DNA of 64,000 bases from NCBI GenBank assembly GCA_963662155.1, contig OY759274.1:47883577-47947576 (forward strand), given 5' to 3'. The notes below the pieces were generated by a model. It searched no databases. It was given only the letters and a program-made list of their open reading frames with translations, and was not told the DNA's origin. The position numbers were made by a program, and so were the translations under genes. How positions within the stretch are numbered: position 1 is the stretch's first letter; every line of letters begins with the position of its first letter. Origin of the DNA: Lamellibrachia columna (taxonomy: Eukaryota > Annelida > Polychaeta > Sabellida > Siboglinidae). Below are positions 46,500 to 59,065 of the stretch, one piece after another.

Positions 46500-47850
46500 A
46501 AGCTCTACTACTGCTACATCACTCATTATATCACTCATATTATGAGCCTTCAACAACAGGCCCAGTCCTGCCTGCTCCATCACCCATTAAATCACTCATA
46601 TTATGAACCTTCAACAACAAGCCCAGTCCTACCTTCTCCATCACCCATTATATCACTCATATTATGAGCCTTCAACAACAGGCCCAGTCCTGCCTTCCCC
46701 ATCACCCATTAAATCACTCATATTATGAGCCTTCAACAACAAGCCCAGTCCTGTCTGCTACATCACTCATTATATCACTCATATTATGAGCCTTCAACAA
46801 CAAGCCCAGTCCTGCCTGCTCCATCACCCATTAAATCACTTATATTATGAGCCTTCAACAACAAGCCCAGTCCTGCCTTCTCCATCACCAATTATATCAC
46901 TCATATTATGAGCCTTCAACAACAGGCCCAGTCCTGCCTTCCCCATCACCCATTAAATCACTCATATTATGAGACTTCAACAATAGGCCCAGTCCTGTCT
47001 GCTACATCACCCATTATATCACTCATATTATGAGCCTTCAACAACTAGCCCAGTCCTGCCTGCTCCATCACCCATTAAATCATTCATATTATGAGCTTTC
47101 AACAACAAGCCCAGTCCTGCCTTCTCCATCACCAATTATATCACTCATATTATGAGCCTTCAACAACAAGCCCAGTCCTGCCTGCTACATCACCCATTAT
47201 ATCACTCATATTATGAGCCTTCAACAACAAGCCCAGTCCTGTCTGCTACATCACCCATTATATCACTCATATTATGAGCCTTCAACAACAAGCCCAGTCC
47301 TGTCTGCTACATCACCCATTATATCACTCATATTATGAGCCTTCAACAACAAACCCAGTCCTGTCTGCTACATCACCCATTATATCACTCATATTATGAA
47401 CCTTCAACAACAAGCCCAGTCCTGTCTGCTACATCACCCATTATATCACTCATATTATGAGCCTTCAACAACAAGCCCAGTCCTGTCTGCTACATCACCC
47501 ATTATATCACTCATATTATGAGCCTTCAACAACAAGCCCAGTCCTGTCTGCTACATCACCCATTATATCACTCATATTATGAGCCTTCAACAACAAGCCC
47601 AGTCCTGTCTGTTACATCACCCATTATATCACTCATATTATGAGCCTTCAACAACAAGCCCAGTCCTGCCTGCTACATCACCCATTATATCACTCATATT
47701 ATGAGCCTTCAACAACAAGCCCAGTCCTGGCTGCTACATCACCCATTATATCACTCATATTATGAGCCTTCAACAACAAGCCCAGTCCTGGCTGCTACAT
47801 CACCCATTATATCACTCATATTATGAGCCTTCAACAACAAGCCCAGTCCT
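46500..47850. repeat. Minisatellite, 61-bp unit, ~22 copies
   Basis: The unit contains ACATCACCCATTATATCACT, a CATATTATGAGCCTTCAACA block and AAGCCCAGTCCTGTCTGCT. The left half is heterogeneous with multi-unit patterns; the right half is nearly uniform. Confidence 0.96.
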
Positions 47851-48384
47851 GGCACCCTGTGTTTAGGTGCCACCTCACCTGGGGGCTCGACCAAATCGGG
47901 TTGGTTAAAGTCACATAGCCAAAGAAAAAACCACTGACACAAAACAGAGATCTCATTCTTCTACTGGGGGTCCAGGAAGTCACCCTGGACAAATATAAAA
48001 AAAAACGATGAAATAGTCTCAGTGTGTGTGTCATCTTAGCTGTGGCCTATGTGTCTGTTGTGTAGTCTCGGTGAATCACTGCCGAATACAGCAAAACCAC
48101 TTATCCACAACCGAGTCCACATCAAACACCTCAACCATATCAAATTGTTCATATAAACTAAACATCTTTAGAATCAACTATTAATTATGTAGATTTGAAT
48201 ACAGTGGAATTCTTTTAAAATTTGCACTGTGGTTTTGTATGAAATGTTCAAGCTTCAAATTAGCAAGAGTTCAAAGCCCATGTAATTATACGTGTCCCGC
48301 CTGTTATGGAACCTGGGTCCTTTGGTTACATACCATGACCCTCTCATTAAAATATAACTGCCAACACCTAATGTCACATGACTT
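47851..48384. other. Unique spacer with exon-like splice signals
   Basis: On the minus strand a strong acceptor (T9 tract ending TTTGTCCAG, 47985) and donor CCCCAG|GTGAGG (47878) enclose 106 bp open in one frame. Its phase does not connect with the supported exons, so I do not call it as coding. Confidence 0.3.
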
Positions 48385-49803
48385 TGTACACTGGATGAGA
48401 CAGCATGAAATATAACTTTGTCTTATGTCTTGTGTGAACACTGGATGAGACAGCACAAAGTATAACTTTGTCTTATGTCTTGTGTGAACACTGGATGAGA
48501 CAGCACAAAGTATAACTTTGTCTTATGTCCTGTGTGAACACTGGATGAGACAGCACAAAGTATAACTTTGTCTTATGTCCTGTGTGAACACTGGATGAGA
48601 CAGCACAAAGTATAACTTTGTCTTATGTCCTGTGTGAACACTGGATGAGACAGCACAAAGTATAACTTTGTCTTATGTCCTGTGTGAACACTGGATGAGA
48701 CAGCACAAAGTATAACTTTGTCTTATGTCCTGTGTGAACACTGGATGAGACAGCACAAAGTATAACTTTGTCTTATGTCCTGTGTGAACACTGGATGAGA
48801 CAGCACAAAGTATAACTTTGTCTTATGTCCTGTGTGAACACTGGATGAGACAGCACAAAGTATAACTTTGTATTATGTCCTGTGTGAACACTGGATGAGA
48901 CAGCACAAAGTATAACTTTGTCTTATGTCTTGTGTGAACACTGGATGAGACAGCACAAAGTATAACTTTGTCTTATGTCTTGTGTGAACACTGGATGAGA
49001 CAGCACAAAGTATAACTTTGTCTTATGTCTTGTGTGAACACTGGATGAGACAGCACAAAGTATAACTTTGTCTTATGTGAACACTGGATGAGACAGCACA
49101 AAGTATAACTTTGTCTTATGTCTTGTGTGAACACTGGATGAGACAGCACAAAGTATAACTTTGTCTTATGTCTTGTGTGAATACTGGATGAGACAGCACA
49201 AAGTATAACTTTGTCTTATGTCTTGTGTGAACACTGGATGAGACAGCACAAAGTATAACTTTGTCTTATGTGAACACTGGATGAGACAGCACAAAGTATA
49301 ACTTTGTCTTATGTCTTGTGTGAACACTGGATGAGACAGCACAAAGTATAACTTTGTCTTATGTCTTGTGTGAACACTGGATGAGACAGCACAAAGTATA
49401 ACTTTGTCTTATGTCTTGTGTGAACACTGGATGAGACAGCACAAAGTATAACTTTGCCTTATGTCTTGTGTGAACACTGGATGAGACAGCACAAAGTATA
49501 ACTTTGTATTATGTCTTGTGTGAACACTGGATGAGACAGCACAAAGTATAACTTTGTCTTATGTCTTGTGTGAACACTGGATGAGACAGCACAAAGTATA
49601 ACTTTGTCTTATGTCTTGTGTGAACACTGGATGAGACAGCACAAAGTATAACTTTGTCTTATGTCTTGTGTGAACACTGGATGAGACAGCACAAAGTATA
49701 ACTTTGTCTTATGTCTTGTGTGAACACTGGATGAGACAGCACAAAGTATAACTTTGTCTTATGTCTTGTGTGAACACTGGATGAGACAGCACAAAGTATA
49801 ACT
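48385..49803. repeat. Minisatellite, 50-bp unit, ~28 copies
   Basis: The unit is AACACTGGATGAGACAGCAC, then AAAGTATAACTTTGTCTTAT and GTCTTGTGTG. Two shortened units lacking the TCTTGTGTG segment occur about 192 bp apart, probably from one block duplication. Confidence 0.97.
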
Positions 49804-49837
49804 GCAGCGACTGAAATGTGAAATGCCCCAGCTGTCA

Positions 49838-50122
49838 TTAGCAGGTGTGGTAATTGTCACTAGAAGGTGTGGTAGTTGTCACTAGCAGGTGTGGTAGTCA
49901 CTAGCAGGTATGGTAGTTGTCACTAGCAGGTATTATAGTTGCCACTAGCAGGTGTGGTAGTTGTCACTAGCAGCTAGATGTGGTAACTGTCACTAGCAGG
50001 TAATGTAGTTGTCACTAGCAGGTGTGGTAGTTGTCACTAACTGGTATAATAGTTTTTACTAGCAGCTAGATGTGGTAGTTGTCACTAACAGGTGTGGTAG
50101 TTGTCACTAACAGGTGTGGTTG
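49838..50122. repeat. Minisatellite, ~22-bp unit, ~12 copies
   Basis: The unit is GTGGTAGTTGTCACTAGCAG plus GT, with occasional GCTAGAT insertions. Confidence 0.92.
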
Positions 50123-50940
50123 AGCATGTGTTGTTGAACAAACATATCTAGCCACATTAAATATTTCCACATTGTCTTTAATTTGATAACTGGCTGTTCT
50201 AATACTGAATAAAATGTTCCTTTACCATTATCGCTATTGTGTCAGTGCTATTATCAACATTACACTGACGATGTTACTACCAATATCACTATGATGTATA
50301 TCACTAAGTTGTTGTTGTAATAACTTATTGTTCTTGTTATTATTAGTATTATAGTCATGTTATTATATTTATCAAAAAGAAGAGTGAAAGTCAGTGTCAA
50401 TGTTAATTAATATACAAATCTACTTTACTGCATCTGCACACAATGATTACTGGTAGGGGTGAAATGTCACTGGTCAGGCTGTGGTGAAATGTCACCGGTC
50501 AGTCTGTGGTGAAATGTCACTGGTCAGTTTGTAGTGGAATATAGCTGGTCAGTCCAGTAACTGTGGTGAACTTGGAGGATGGGGGAAGGACGGATATAAA
50601 CAAGCAGACAACCCATTTTCTTGGTGACCTACGTACACCGGCCGGTCATCACGTACATAATACTATCCACACTGGCCACTGACCGATCACTGACCGAGTT
50701 GAATTGGTGAGAAATAATATCCAAACAGTTTTGACCAGTCCGATTGCCTACTATAAAGATCACTGATGAAATAATGATTAGGACATCTCTACTTTCTAAA
50801 CTGACCACTGGCCAGGCCACAACCCCATGACTCCATGGACACTGCAAACAGACCTGTTTGGACACAGTCTCAAGTCACCACTGATGTCCAAACTGAACTC
50901 CCAGATGCATTCTGCTACACTCTGTTTGTGAAAGGATGTC
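50123..50940. other. Mostly unique sequence with a short ~25-bp repeat
   Basis: About four degenerate copies of GGTGAAATGTCACTGGTCAG lie at 50455-50555. Minus-strand frames at 50629-50865 and 50796-51140 have no recognisable domain or phase-compatible splice sites. Confidence 0.5.
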
Positions 50941-51066
50941 CAAGTGTACACAGAGACTGCTGACCAATGACTGGCAACCCAAGTGTACACAGAGACTGCT
51001 GACCAATGACTGGCAACCCAAGTGTACACAGAGACTGCTGACCAATGACTGGCAACCCAAGTGTAG
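50941..51066. repeat. Minisatellite, 39-bp unit, 3 copies
   Basis: The unit begins AAGTGTACACAGAGACTGCT and ends GACTGGCAACCC; copies are identical. Confidence 0.96.
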
Positions 51067-51205
51067 TCGTTATGTGTATGTTCTCCACTAACAGTTGGCA
51101 ACACTTTTTGTAGAAATCTGGCATCAACAAAATTTATCAACTGACCGTTGGCCGACAGGTAGTTGCCAAACTATATGTCGACAGACAAACTGTTGGCAAC
51201 TAAGT

Positions 51206-51214
51206 CAGTATGTA

Positions 51215-51245
<31 letters not shown>

Positions 51246-51246
51246 G
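51206..51246. repeat. Hexanucleotide microsatellite (TATGTG)n
   Basis: About six to seven perfect units. Confidence 0.97.
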
Positions 51247-51331
51247 GCAGCTTTAGAGACCATCACTGTTAAAAACATCTGATTTGAGATACAGGTGTTG
51301 TTGAGATCACTTGAGAAATCTCAATGTGAAG

Positions 51332-51925
51332 ACTACGCCATACAACAAGGTTACTTTATGGCACCAAGAGACTACGCCATACAACAAGGTTACTTTATGG
51401 CACCAAGAGACTACGCCATACAACAAGGTTACTTTATGGCACCAAGAGACTACGCCATACAACAAGGTTACTTTATGGCACCAAGAGACTACGCCATACA
51501 ACAAGGTTACTTTATGGCACCAAGAGACTACGCCATACAAGGTTACTTTATGGCACCAAGAGACTATGCCATACAACAAGGTTACTTTATGGCACCAAGA
51601 GACTACGCCATACAACAAGGTTACTTTATGGCACCAAGAGACTATGCCATACAACAAGGTTACTTTATGGCACCAAGAGACTACGCCATACAAGGTTACT
51701 TTATGGCACCAAGAGACTACGCCATACAACAAGGTTACTTTATGGCACCAAGAGACTACGCCATACAACAAGGTTACTTTATGGCACCAAGAGACTACGC
51801 CATACAACAAGGTTACTTTATGGCACCAAGAGACTACGCCATACAAGGTTACTTTATGGCACCAAGAGACTACGCCATACAACAAGGTTACTTTATGGCA
51901 CCAAGAGACTACGCCATACAACAAG
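51332..51925. repeat. Minisatellite, 39-bp unit with in-frame 36-bp variants, ~15 copies
   Basis: The unit is GACTACGCCATACAACAAGG followed by TTACTTTATGGCACCAAGA. It is open on the plus strand as 13-residue repeats DYAIQQGYFMAPR. Three units lack exactly one CAA codon, and the only other change (TAC/TAT) is synonymous, so all variation preserves the frame. The frame has no ATG before the array and stops 20 bp after it. Minus-strand frames also exist. Coding status is unresolved. Confidence 0.95.
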
Positions 51926-51929
51926 GCTA

Positions 51930-52893
51930 TTGTATCACCACAGGATGATACATCAAGGGATCATACACTATGTGAACATATACAGACTGTACCAATGAAC
52001 ATACAATGAACATACACCACAGGATGATACATCAAGGGATCATACACTATGTGAACATGTATAGTAATAGACTGTACCAATGAACATACAATGAACATAC
52101 ACCACAGGATGATGCATCAAGGGATCATACACTATGTGAACATGTATAGTAATAGACTGTACCAATGAACATACAATGAACATACACCACAGGATGATGC
52201 ATCAAGGGATCATACACTATGTGAACATGTATAGTAATAGACTGTACCAATGAACATACAATGAACATACACCACAGGATGATACATCAAGGGATCATAC
52301 ACTATGTGAACATGTATAGACTGTACCAATGAACATACAATGAACATACACCATGGGATGATACATCAAGGGATCATACACTATGTGAACATGTATAGAC
52401 TGTACCAATGAACATACAATGAACATACACCACAGGATGATACATCAAGGGATCATACACTATGTGAACATGTATAGACTGTACCAATGAACATACAATG
52501 AACATACACCATGGGATGATACATCAAGGGATCATACACTATGTGAATATATACAGAATGTACCAATGAACATACAATGAACATACACCACGGGGTGATA
52601 CATCAAGGGATCATACACTATGTGAATATATACAGAATGTACTAATGAACATACAATGAACATACACCATGGGATGATACATCAAGGGATCATACACTAT
52701 GTGAACATATACAGACTGTACCAATGAACATACAATGAACATACACCACAGGATGATACATCAAGGGATCATACACTATGTGAACATATATAGACTGTAC
52801 CAATGAACATACAATGAACATACACCATGGGATGATACATCAAGGGATCATACACTATGTGAATATATATACAGAATGTACCAATGAACATAC
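51930..52893. repeat. Minisatellite, 79-86-bp unit, ~12 copies
   Basis: The unit contains GATGATACATCAAGGGATCA, a TACACTATGTGAACATGTAT block and CAATGAACATACAATGAACA. Length variants reflect an optional AGTAATAG segment. Confidence 0.95.
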
Positions 52894-52914
52894 AATTGTT
52901 AGTACAGTGGACTC

Positions 52915-52979
52915 TGCTTAAAAGAATCACTTCAGGTCAGAGCAATTTTATTATGTTGAGTGGCTGATTCTTTTAAGCA
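52915..52979. other. Perfect 15-bp inverted repeat with 35-bp loop
   Basis: TGCTTAAAAGAATCA (52915-52929) is matched exactly by TGATTCTTTTAAGCA (52965-52979). The arms could form a hairpin in single-stranded DNA or RNA. It lies in otherwise unique sequence just after a minisatellite. Confidence 0.85.
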
Positions 52980-53659
52980 AAGTTCCAAAAAAGAGACTAA
53001 TGTGGAAATGAACGTTTGTCCAACATTTGTCCAACATTTGAGTTTTATTAGCTACAACATTTTGTAAATTAGTATTCATGAGCGACAAATTTGCTTAGAT
53101 ACACAAAGGTTTCTACTTAATTAATCCTTAACAATTTCTATTGAAAAAATAGTTGCATAAGTGATTTTATTTATCTTCTCGTATTTCATTATATTGAATG
53201 TAAAAATAAAAAAACAGCCCACCTATGTATGAGACAATAACTTGACGTGCCATCTACATATGAGACAACACCTTAACTTGTCATCTGACAGAGACTGCAG
53301 CAACAGACTGTAGCTGTCCAGAGACTGGCCATCACACTTGACCAGAGCACCAATTAAGGAGCAGCCAGGTGCATAAAGGAATGCCAGATCAGGTGAAAAG
53401 AGCCATCACTTGACCACAGCCTCAGGGCCAAATACTGGGCCAAAGTCTGCCCAGGTCAGACTGAGAAAGTGGTCACTTGACCACTTTTACACAGACCACA
53501 TGAATCCAATGACCGCTGCTACACAGACTACATGAGCGACCACAACTACCCCTGACCACCTGTATTTAGAGACAGACTATCTGTATTGAGATACCATGGC
53601 TAGACAGACCACCTGTACTGAGAGAGACCACAGCTGGAAAGACCACCTGAATTGAGAGA
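52980..53659. other. Unique sequence, degenerate GACCAC-rich toward the right
   Basis: From about 53330 onward the sequence is enriched in ACTTGACCAC and CAGACCACCTG pieces that resemble decayed relatives of the following 32-bp array. No gene. Confidence 0.5.
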
Positions 53660-53905
53660 CCATGGCTAGACAGACCACCTGTATTGATAAACCACTACTA
53701 GACAGACCACCTGTATTGATAAACCACTACTAGACAGACCACCTGTATTGATAAACCACTACTAGACAGACCACCTGTATTGATAAACCACTACTAGACA
53801 GACCACCTGTATTGATAAACCACTACTAGACAGACCACCTGTATTGATAAACCACTACTAGACAGACCACCTGTATTGATAAACCACTACTAGACAGACC
53901 ACCTG
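53660..53905. repeat. Minisatellite, 32-bp unit, ~8 copies
   Basis: The unit is ATTGATAAACCACTACTAGA plus CAGACCACCTGT; central copies are identical. Confidence 0.96.
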
Positions 53906-54396
53906 TGTTGAAAGGCCATTACTAAAAATCCAAAGTCTCCTCAAACTACAACTGCTGTGAAACAATGGTTGCATGTGTTATGCAGCTAAGATATCAAGGT
54001 ATCCTTATATGTCAACAGTTTTGGAATTGCCTAATTAATAAACTTGTGGTTGCCAAAGTAATCAGTTACTTGTGTTATGCATTACAAATTATTCGCTATT
54101 TATTAACAGAGCTCTGACAAATATATTTTATAGAAAAATGGCAGACATCCACACAAATTTACTGGGTGAATTAACAACAAATCAAGGTAATGAGTTAATA
54201 AATAAATTAAATGTTTTGGTAATGTCAATATTTAGCCCCCTTACTCAGCACAACATTAATCTAATTAATCACCTCACATTCGCTACATTCTGTAAAGTGG
54301 TAGAAAACTTGAAATGGCATCAGCTTTTTAGGGCCTTCTTTTTTATGACAAAATATTGGTTACTCACATCACAATATTTTTTCATGGTTTCAATAT
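53906..54396. other. AT-rich unique spacer
   Basis: A 108-codon plus-strand frame (54072-54398) is AT-rich with no recognisable domain and no splice support. It might be random. Confidence 0.4.
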
Positions 54397-57000
54397 AATG
54401 TGTAGTTTTGTTTATTAGATACAAGTTACAGAGGACAGAGAGGAAGAATGTGTAGTTGTGTTTATTAGATACAAGTTACAGAGGACAGAGAGGAAGAATG
54501 TGTAGTTGTGTTTATTAGATACAAGTTACAGAGGACTGAGAGGAAGAATGTGTAGTTGTGTTTATTAGATACAAGTTACAGAGGACAGAGAGGAAGAATA
54601 TGTAGTTGTGTTTATTAGATACAAGTTACAGAGGACAGAGAGGAAGAATGTGTAGTTGTGTTTATTAGATACAAGTTACAGAGGACTGAGAGGAAGAATG
54701 TGTAGTTGTGTTTATTAGATACAAGTTACAGAGGACTGAGAGGAAGAATGTGTAGTTGTGTTTATTAGATACAAGTTACAGAGGACTGAGAGGAAGAATG
54801 TGTAGTTGTGTTTATTAGATACAAGTTACAAAGGACAGAGAGGAAGAATGTGTAGTTGTGTTTATTAGATACAAGTTACAGAGGACAGAGAGGAAGAATG
54901 TGTAGTTGTGTTTATTAGATACAAGTTACAGAGGACTGAGAGGAAGAATGTGTAGTTGTGTTTATTAGATACAAGTTACAGAGGACAGAGAGGAAGAATG
55001 TGTAGTTGTGTTTATTAGATACAAGTTACAGAGGACAGAGAGGAAGAATGTGTAGTTGTGTTTATTAGATACAAGTTACAGAGGACTGAGAGGAAGAATG
55101 TGTAGTTGTGTTTATTAGATACAAGTTACAGAGGACAGAGAGGAAGAATATGTAGTTGTGTTTATTAGATACAAGTTACAGAGGACAGAGAGGAAGAATG
55201 TGTAGTTGTGTTTATTAGATACAAGTTACAGAGGACTGAGAGGAAGAATGTGTAGTTGTGTTTATTAGATACAAGTTACAGAGGACAGAGAGGAAGAATG
55301 TGTAGTTGTGTTTATTAGATACAAGTTACAGAGGACAGAGAGGAAGAATGTGTAGTTGTGTTTATTAGATACAAGTTACAGAGGACAGAGAGGAAGAATG
55401 TGTAGTTGTGTTTATTAGATACAAGTTACAGAGGACAGAGAGGAAGAATGTGTAGTTGTGTTTATTAGATACAAGTTACAGAGGACAGAGAGGAAGAATG
55501 TGTAGTTGTGTTTATTAGATACAAGTTACAGAGGACTGAGAGGAAGAATGTGTAGTTGTGTTTATTAGATACAAGTTACAAAGGACAGAGAGGAAGAATG
55601 TGTAGTTGTGTTTATTAGATACAAGTTACAGAGGACAGAGAGGAAGAATGTGTAGTTGTGTTTATTAGATACAAGTTACAGAGGACAGAGAGGAAGAATG
55701 TGTAGTTGTGTTTATTAGATACAAGTTACAGAGGACAGAGAGGAAGAATGTGTAGTTGTGTTTATTAGATACAAGTTACAGAGGACAGAGAGGAAGAATG
55801 TGTAGTTGTGTTTATTAGATACAAGTTACAGAGGACAGAGAGGAAGAATGTGTAGTTGTGTTTATTAGATACAAGTTACAGAGGACTGAGAGGAAGAATG
55901 TGTAGTTGTGTTTATTAGATACAAGTTACAGAGGACAGAGAGGAAGAATGTGTAGTTGTGTTTATTAGATACAAGTTACAGAGGACAGAGAGGAAGAATG
56001 TGTAGTTGTGTTTATTAGATACAAGTTACAGAGGACAGAGAGGAAGAATGTGTAGTTGTGTTTATTAGATACAAGTTACAGAGGACAGAGAGGAAGAATG
56101 TGTAGTTGTGTTTATTAGATACAAGTTACAGAGGACAGAGAGGAAGAATGTGTAGTTGTGTTTATTAGATACAAGTTACAGAGGACTGAGAGGAAGAATG
56201 TGTAGTTGTGTTTATTAGATACAAGTTACAGAGGACAGAGAGGAAGAATGTGTAGTTGTGTTTATTAGATACAAGTTACAGAGGACAGAGAGGAAGAATG
56301 TGTAGTTGTGTTTATTAGATACAAGTTACAGAGGACAGAGAGGAAGAATGTGTAGTTGTGTTTATTAGATACAAGTTACAGAGGACAGAGAGGAAGAATG
56401 TGTAGTTGTGTTTATTAGATACAAGTTACAGAGGACAGAGAGGAAGAATGTGTAGTTGTGTTTATTAGATACAAGTTACAGAGGACAGAGAGGAAGAATG
56501 TGTAGTTGTGTTTATTAGATACAAGTTACAGAGGACAGAGAGGAAGAATGTGTAGTTGTGTTTATTAGATACAAGTTACAGAGGACTGAGAGGAAGAATG
56601 TGTAGTTGTGTTTATTAGATACAAGTTACAGAGGACAGAGAGGAAGAATGTGTAGTTGTGTTTATTAGATACAAGTTACAGAGGACTGAGAGGAAGAATG
56701 TGTAGTTGTGTTTATTAGATACAAGTTACAGAGGACAGAGAGGAAGAATGTGTAGTTGTGTTTATTAGATACAAGTTACAGAGGACAGAGAGGAAGAATG
56801 TGTAGTTGTGTTTATTAGATACAAGTTACAGAGGACAGAGAGGAAGAATGTGTAGTTGTGTTTATTAGATACAAGTTACAGAGGACAGAGAGGAAGAATG
56901 TGTAGTTGTGTTTATTAGATACAAGTTACAGAGGACAGAGAGGAAGAATGTGTAGTTGTGTTTATTAGATACAAGTTACAGAGGACAGAGAGGAAGAATG
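54397..57000. repeat. Large 50-bp minisatellite, 52 copies
   Basis: The unit is ATGTGTAGTTGTGTTTATTA, then GATACAAGTTACAGAGGACA and GAGAGGAAGA, with period exactly 50. The main variant is GGACTGAG; rare variants (AATATG at 54599 and 55149; CAAAGG at 54830 and 55580) recur at whole multiples of 50 bp. High homogeneity implies recent amplification or conversion. Confidence 0.98.
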
Positions 57001-58113
57001 TGTTATTTTAGTTACTTGTGTTACATTTGTGAGGAGGTCTATTTGGCTGAGAAATGTTAAATGTTATAGCACAGTGAAAACTGGATGTCTCTTACACAAC
57101 ATACATTGAAATAATATGTGATTGCTGCTACTTATAAAGTGAAAACATTATCTTGAACAGTTCTATAAAAGGTATACACACAACTACACACCAGCTGTCA
57201 GTAGAATTCATATGAATGTCACGGTCTATGAATTGATTGAATTCCCCAACATCAGAGCAACCAGGTTCAGGTATTCAAAGAAGAAAAATGACAACTGGGC
57301 ATGGTGAATTGAAACATGACACCATGCGTAAATTGAATAGCAAGACTGACACAGTAGATTGTAATGAGACTGAAATACTTTATAATTCACCTGTGTTTGT
57401 GTTACACAGGGGGTTACTATAGAGACTCTCAGAGTATTTACTGAAATACTTAAACCCTGCACACAGAATTCAGGAATGTGACATTAAACTCACATTTCTC
57501 TTACATTATTATTAGTCCGACCACTGAATAAAACCAACAAATGCCATGTCAACAAGAAACAGAAGATGTCCAACTACCAGGATATGTATAACTACCAAGA
57601 TACATATAACTACCAGGATAAATATAGCCAATTGCTGGCATTTATATTAAATGGCTATATATCATAGCACAGATCAATAAATGAAAACAAATTGCAATTG
57701 CATGGATGCGTTTAACAATAGGCAACAGGCGATGATGTACAACTATGTCCTACTTGTTTCTGTGCCATGACAGTTCACTGATAGTCTGGATGCCAAGTTC
57801 ATAAATGTAACTTTTGTAGGGCACCCTCTACAGCAAATACTGACCTGATTCTATGACATATGTGGGCTAAGTTTCAGGTGGATGCTATCCTGGCAAATAC
57901 TGACCTGATTCTATGATATATGTGGGCTAAGTTTCAGGTGGATGCTATCCTGGCAAATCATTTCCGTGGCGACTAGAGGTTATTATGTCACACGACCTTA
58001 AGGTCATCATTTTGCAATGGTGGAACTAATGAAAAATTGGGAGGAGGGGGAGGGGAGGGAGAGGTAGAGGGAGGAAACTCCATCTTAACACCACCAGTCA
58101 GATGCTTGCATAG
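57001..58113. other. Unique sequence with a 60-bp tandem duplication
   Basis: A 60-bp unit starting GCAAATACTGACCTGATTCT is duplicated at 57833 and 57893 with one difference. Frames at 57226-57462 (-) and 57237-57422 (+) lack support. No gene is called. Confidence 0.55.
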
Positions 58114-58376
58114 ACCCACAATTATGACCACACCAATTATGCAAAGTGGGGACCAGCTGACCTGACTGACATGGAAAGCCTGGCATCAAGTGCTCCATCT
58201 GTGAACAAAGACTTAGAAGCAGGACACTTAGTTGTGAGACAGACATCCCCTGCATTCAACCAGGTGTTGAGTGATTTAGCCCTTGAACACCTCAACAGAT
58301 CCAAAAAGGTAAAGGGAGGATTAGTGGGCATCATTCGGAATGCATCTGCACGTGACTGATGGTTTCTCACCAGACA
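58114..58376 (+). pseudogene. Repeat-encoded domain protein fragment (mobile-element associated), nonsense-mutated
   Basis: The plus-strand frame from 58114 contains NYAKWGPADLTDM, then FNQVLSDLALEHLN and KGGLVGIIRNASARD before a TGA at 58357-58359. After the stop the frame continues WFLTRH. I recognise this arrangement (YA-WGP, FNQV-D-ALE, GG-VGI-R, W-LT-H) from uncharacterised, highly repeated proteins in cnidarian and mollusc genomes that travel with mobile elements. In that family the residue before W is usually Arg, so the TGA looks like a CGA decayed at a CpG. Both ends of the usual protein are missing. I infer a dead fragment and assign no biochemical function. Confidence 0.55.
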
Positions 58377-58679
58377 TACCGGTTTTTCACCTCTTCTATC
58401 GGTTGGTAGAACATTTCTACCGGTTTTTGCGATTTGGGGTAAAAAAATTTTTCCCTCATTTTATTGGTAAAATCGGTACCGTTGAGTGAAAAATCTCGAC
58501 AGTCCGTCAGCCTCGATTCCGGCGACCAATGATATCGCAGGTACGTGCCATTGTGATCTCTGCTATATAATTATAGCGAGTATAACTTCCCGCCAGAACA
58601 GTTTAAATTTTTCTTTCGCTTGAGTTATTTCTATCTACAATTTTTAATCATTGATTGCTAGTTTCTCTACGGCACGATA
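58377..58679. other. CpG-richer spacer with ACCGGTTTTT motifs
   Basis: ACCGGTTTTTC and CTACCGGTTTTTGC recur near 58378-58432, with an inverted TCGGTACCG near 58473. Composition differs from the AT-rich flanks and looks element-derived. Confidence 0.4.
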
Positions 58680-58863
58680 AAGCATGCCTCGGCGGCTAAG
58701 CCGCGGGTACCGCCTAAGAAGGAGAAGTATGCCAACGCATACAAGGTTGCCTTCGAGGCCGATTTTCCGTGGGTCGGAAAAAGTTTGTGATCGACAAACC
58801 ATGCATTTTGCCGTTCATGCAATGGGCACTTTTCCATTGCATTTGTCCATTTAGGCAATTTAT
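58680..58863 (+). pseudogene. BED-like zinc finger / transposase N-terminal fragment
   Basis: The plus-strand frame reads VPPKKEKYANAYKVAFEADF, then PWVGKSL, a TGA at about 58787, and then HAFCRSCNGHFSIAF. The pattern PKK-KY--A----W/FE-DFPW followed by a C-x2-C...F-I pair resembles the N-terminus of BED-type and hAT-related transposase-derived proteins. The second half of the finger (His residues) and the catalytic domain are not present here. The internal stop marks it as a pseudogene fragment. Family placement is by pattern recall and moderately uncertain. Confidence 0.45.
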
Positions 58864-59065
58864 TATGATTACTGATTGTACATTATTACTTAGTAGTCGT
58901 TATAAAAAATGGTTGACTGTTAGTGTTATACACCGCTAATGGAGTAACGAGGAATGCAGTAATGGCGGATTGGTGGCTATGCCTACGACTACGGCTACGA
59001 ATTTCTTTTGCCTTTTGCCTTGAGCTTGGCCACTGGAATTTCACCCGCACCCTTGGTACCGGTAC

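Noticed and set aside
47879..47984. 106-bp minus-strand segment with strong acceptor and donor
   Set aside because: Phase does not connect with the known exons and the translation has no recognisable feature; kept only as a note in the spacer entry.
54072..54398. 108-codon plus-strand frame
   Set aside because: AT-rich, no domain, no splice sites, and it ends at the array boundary; insufficient to call a gene.
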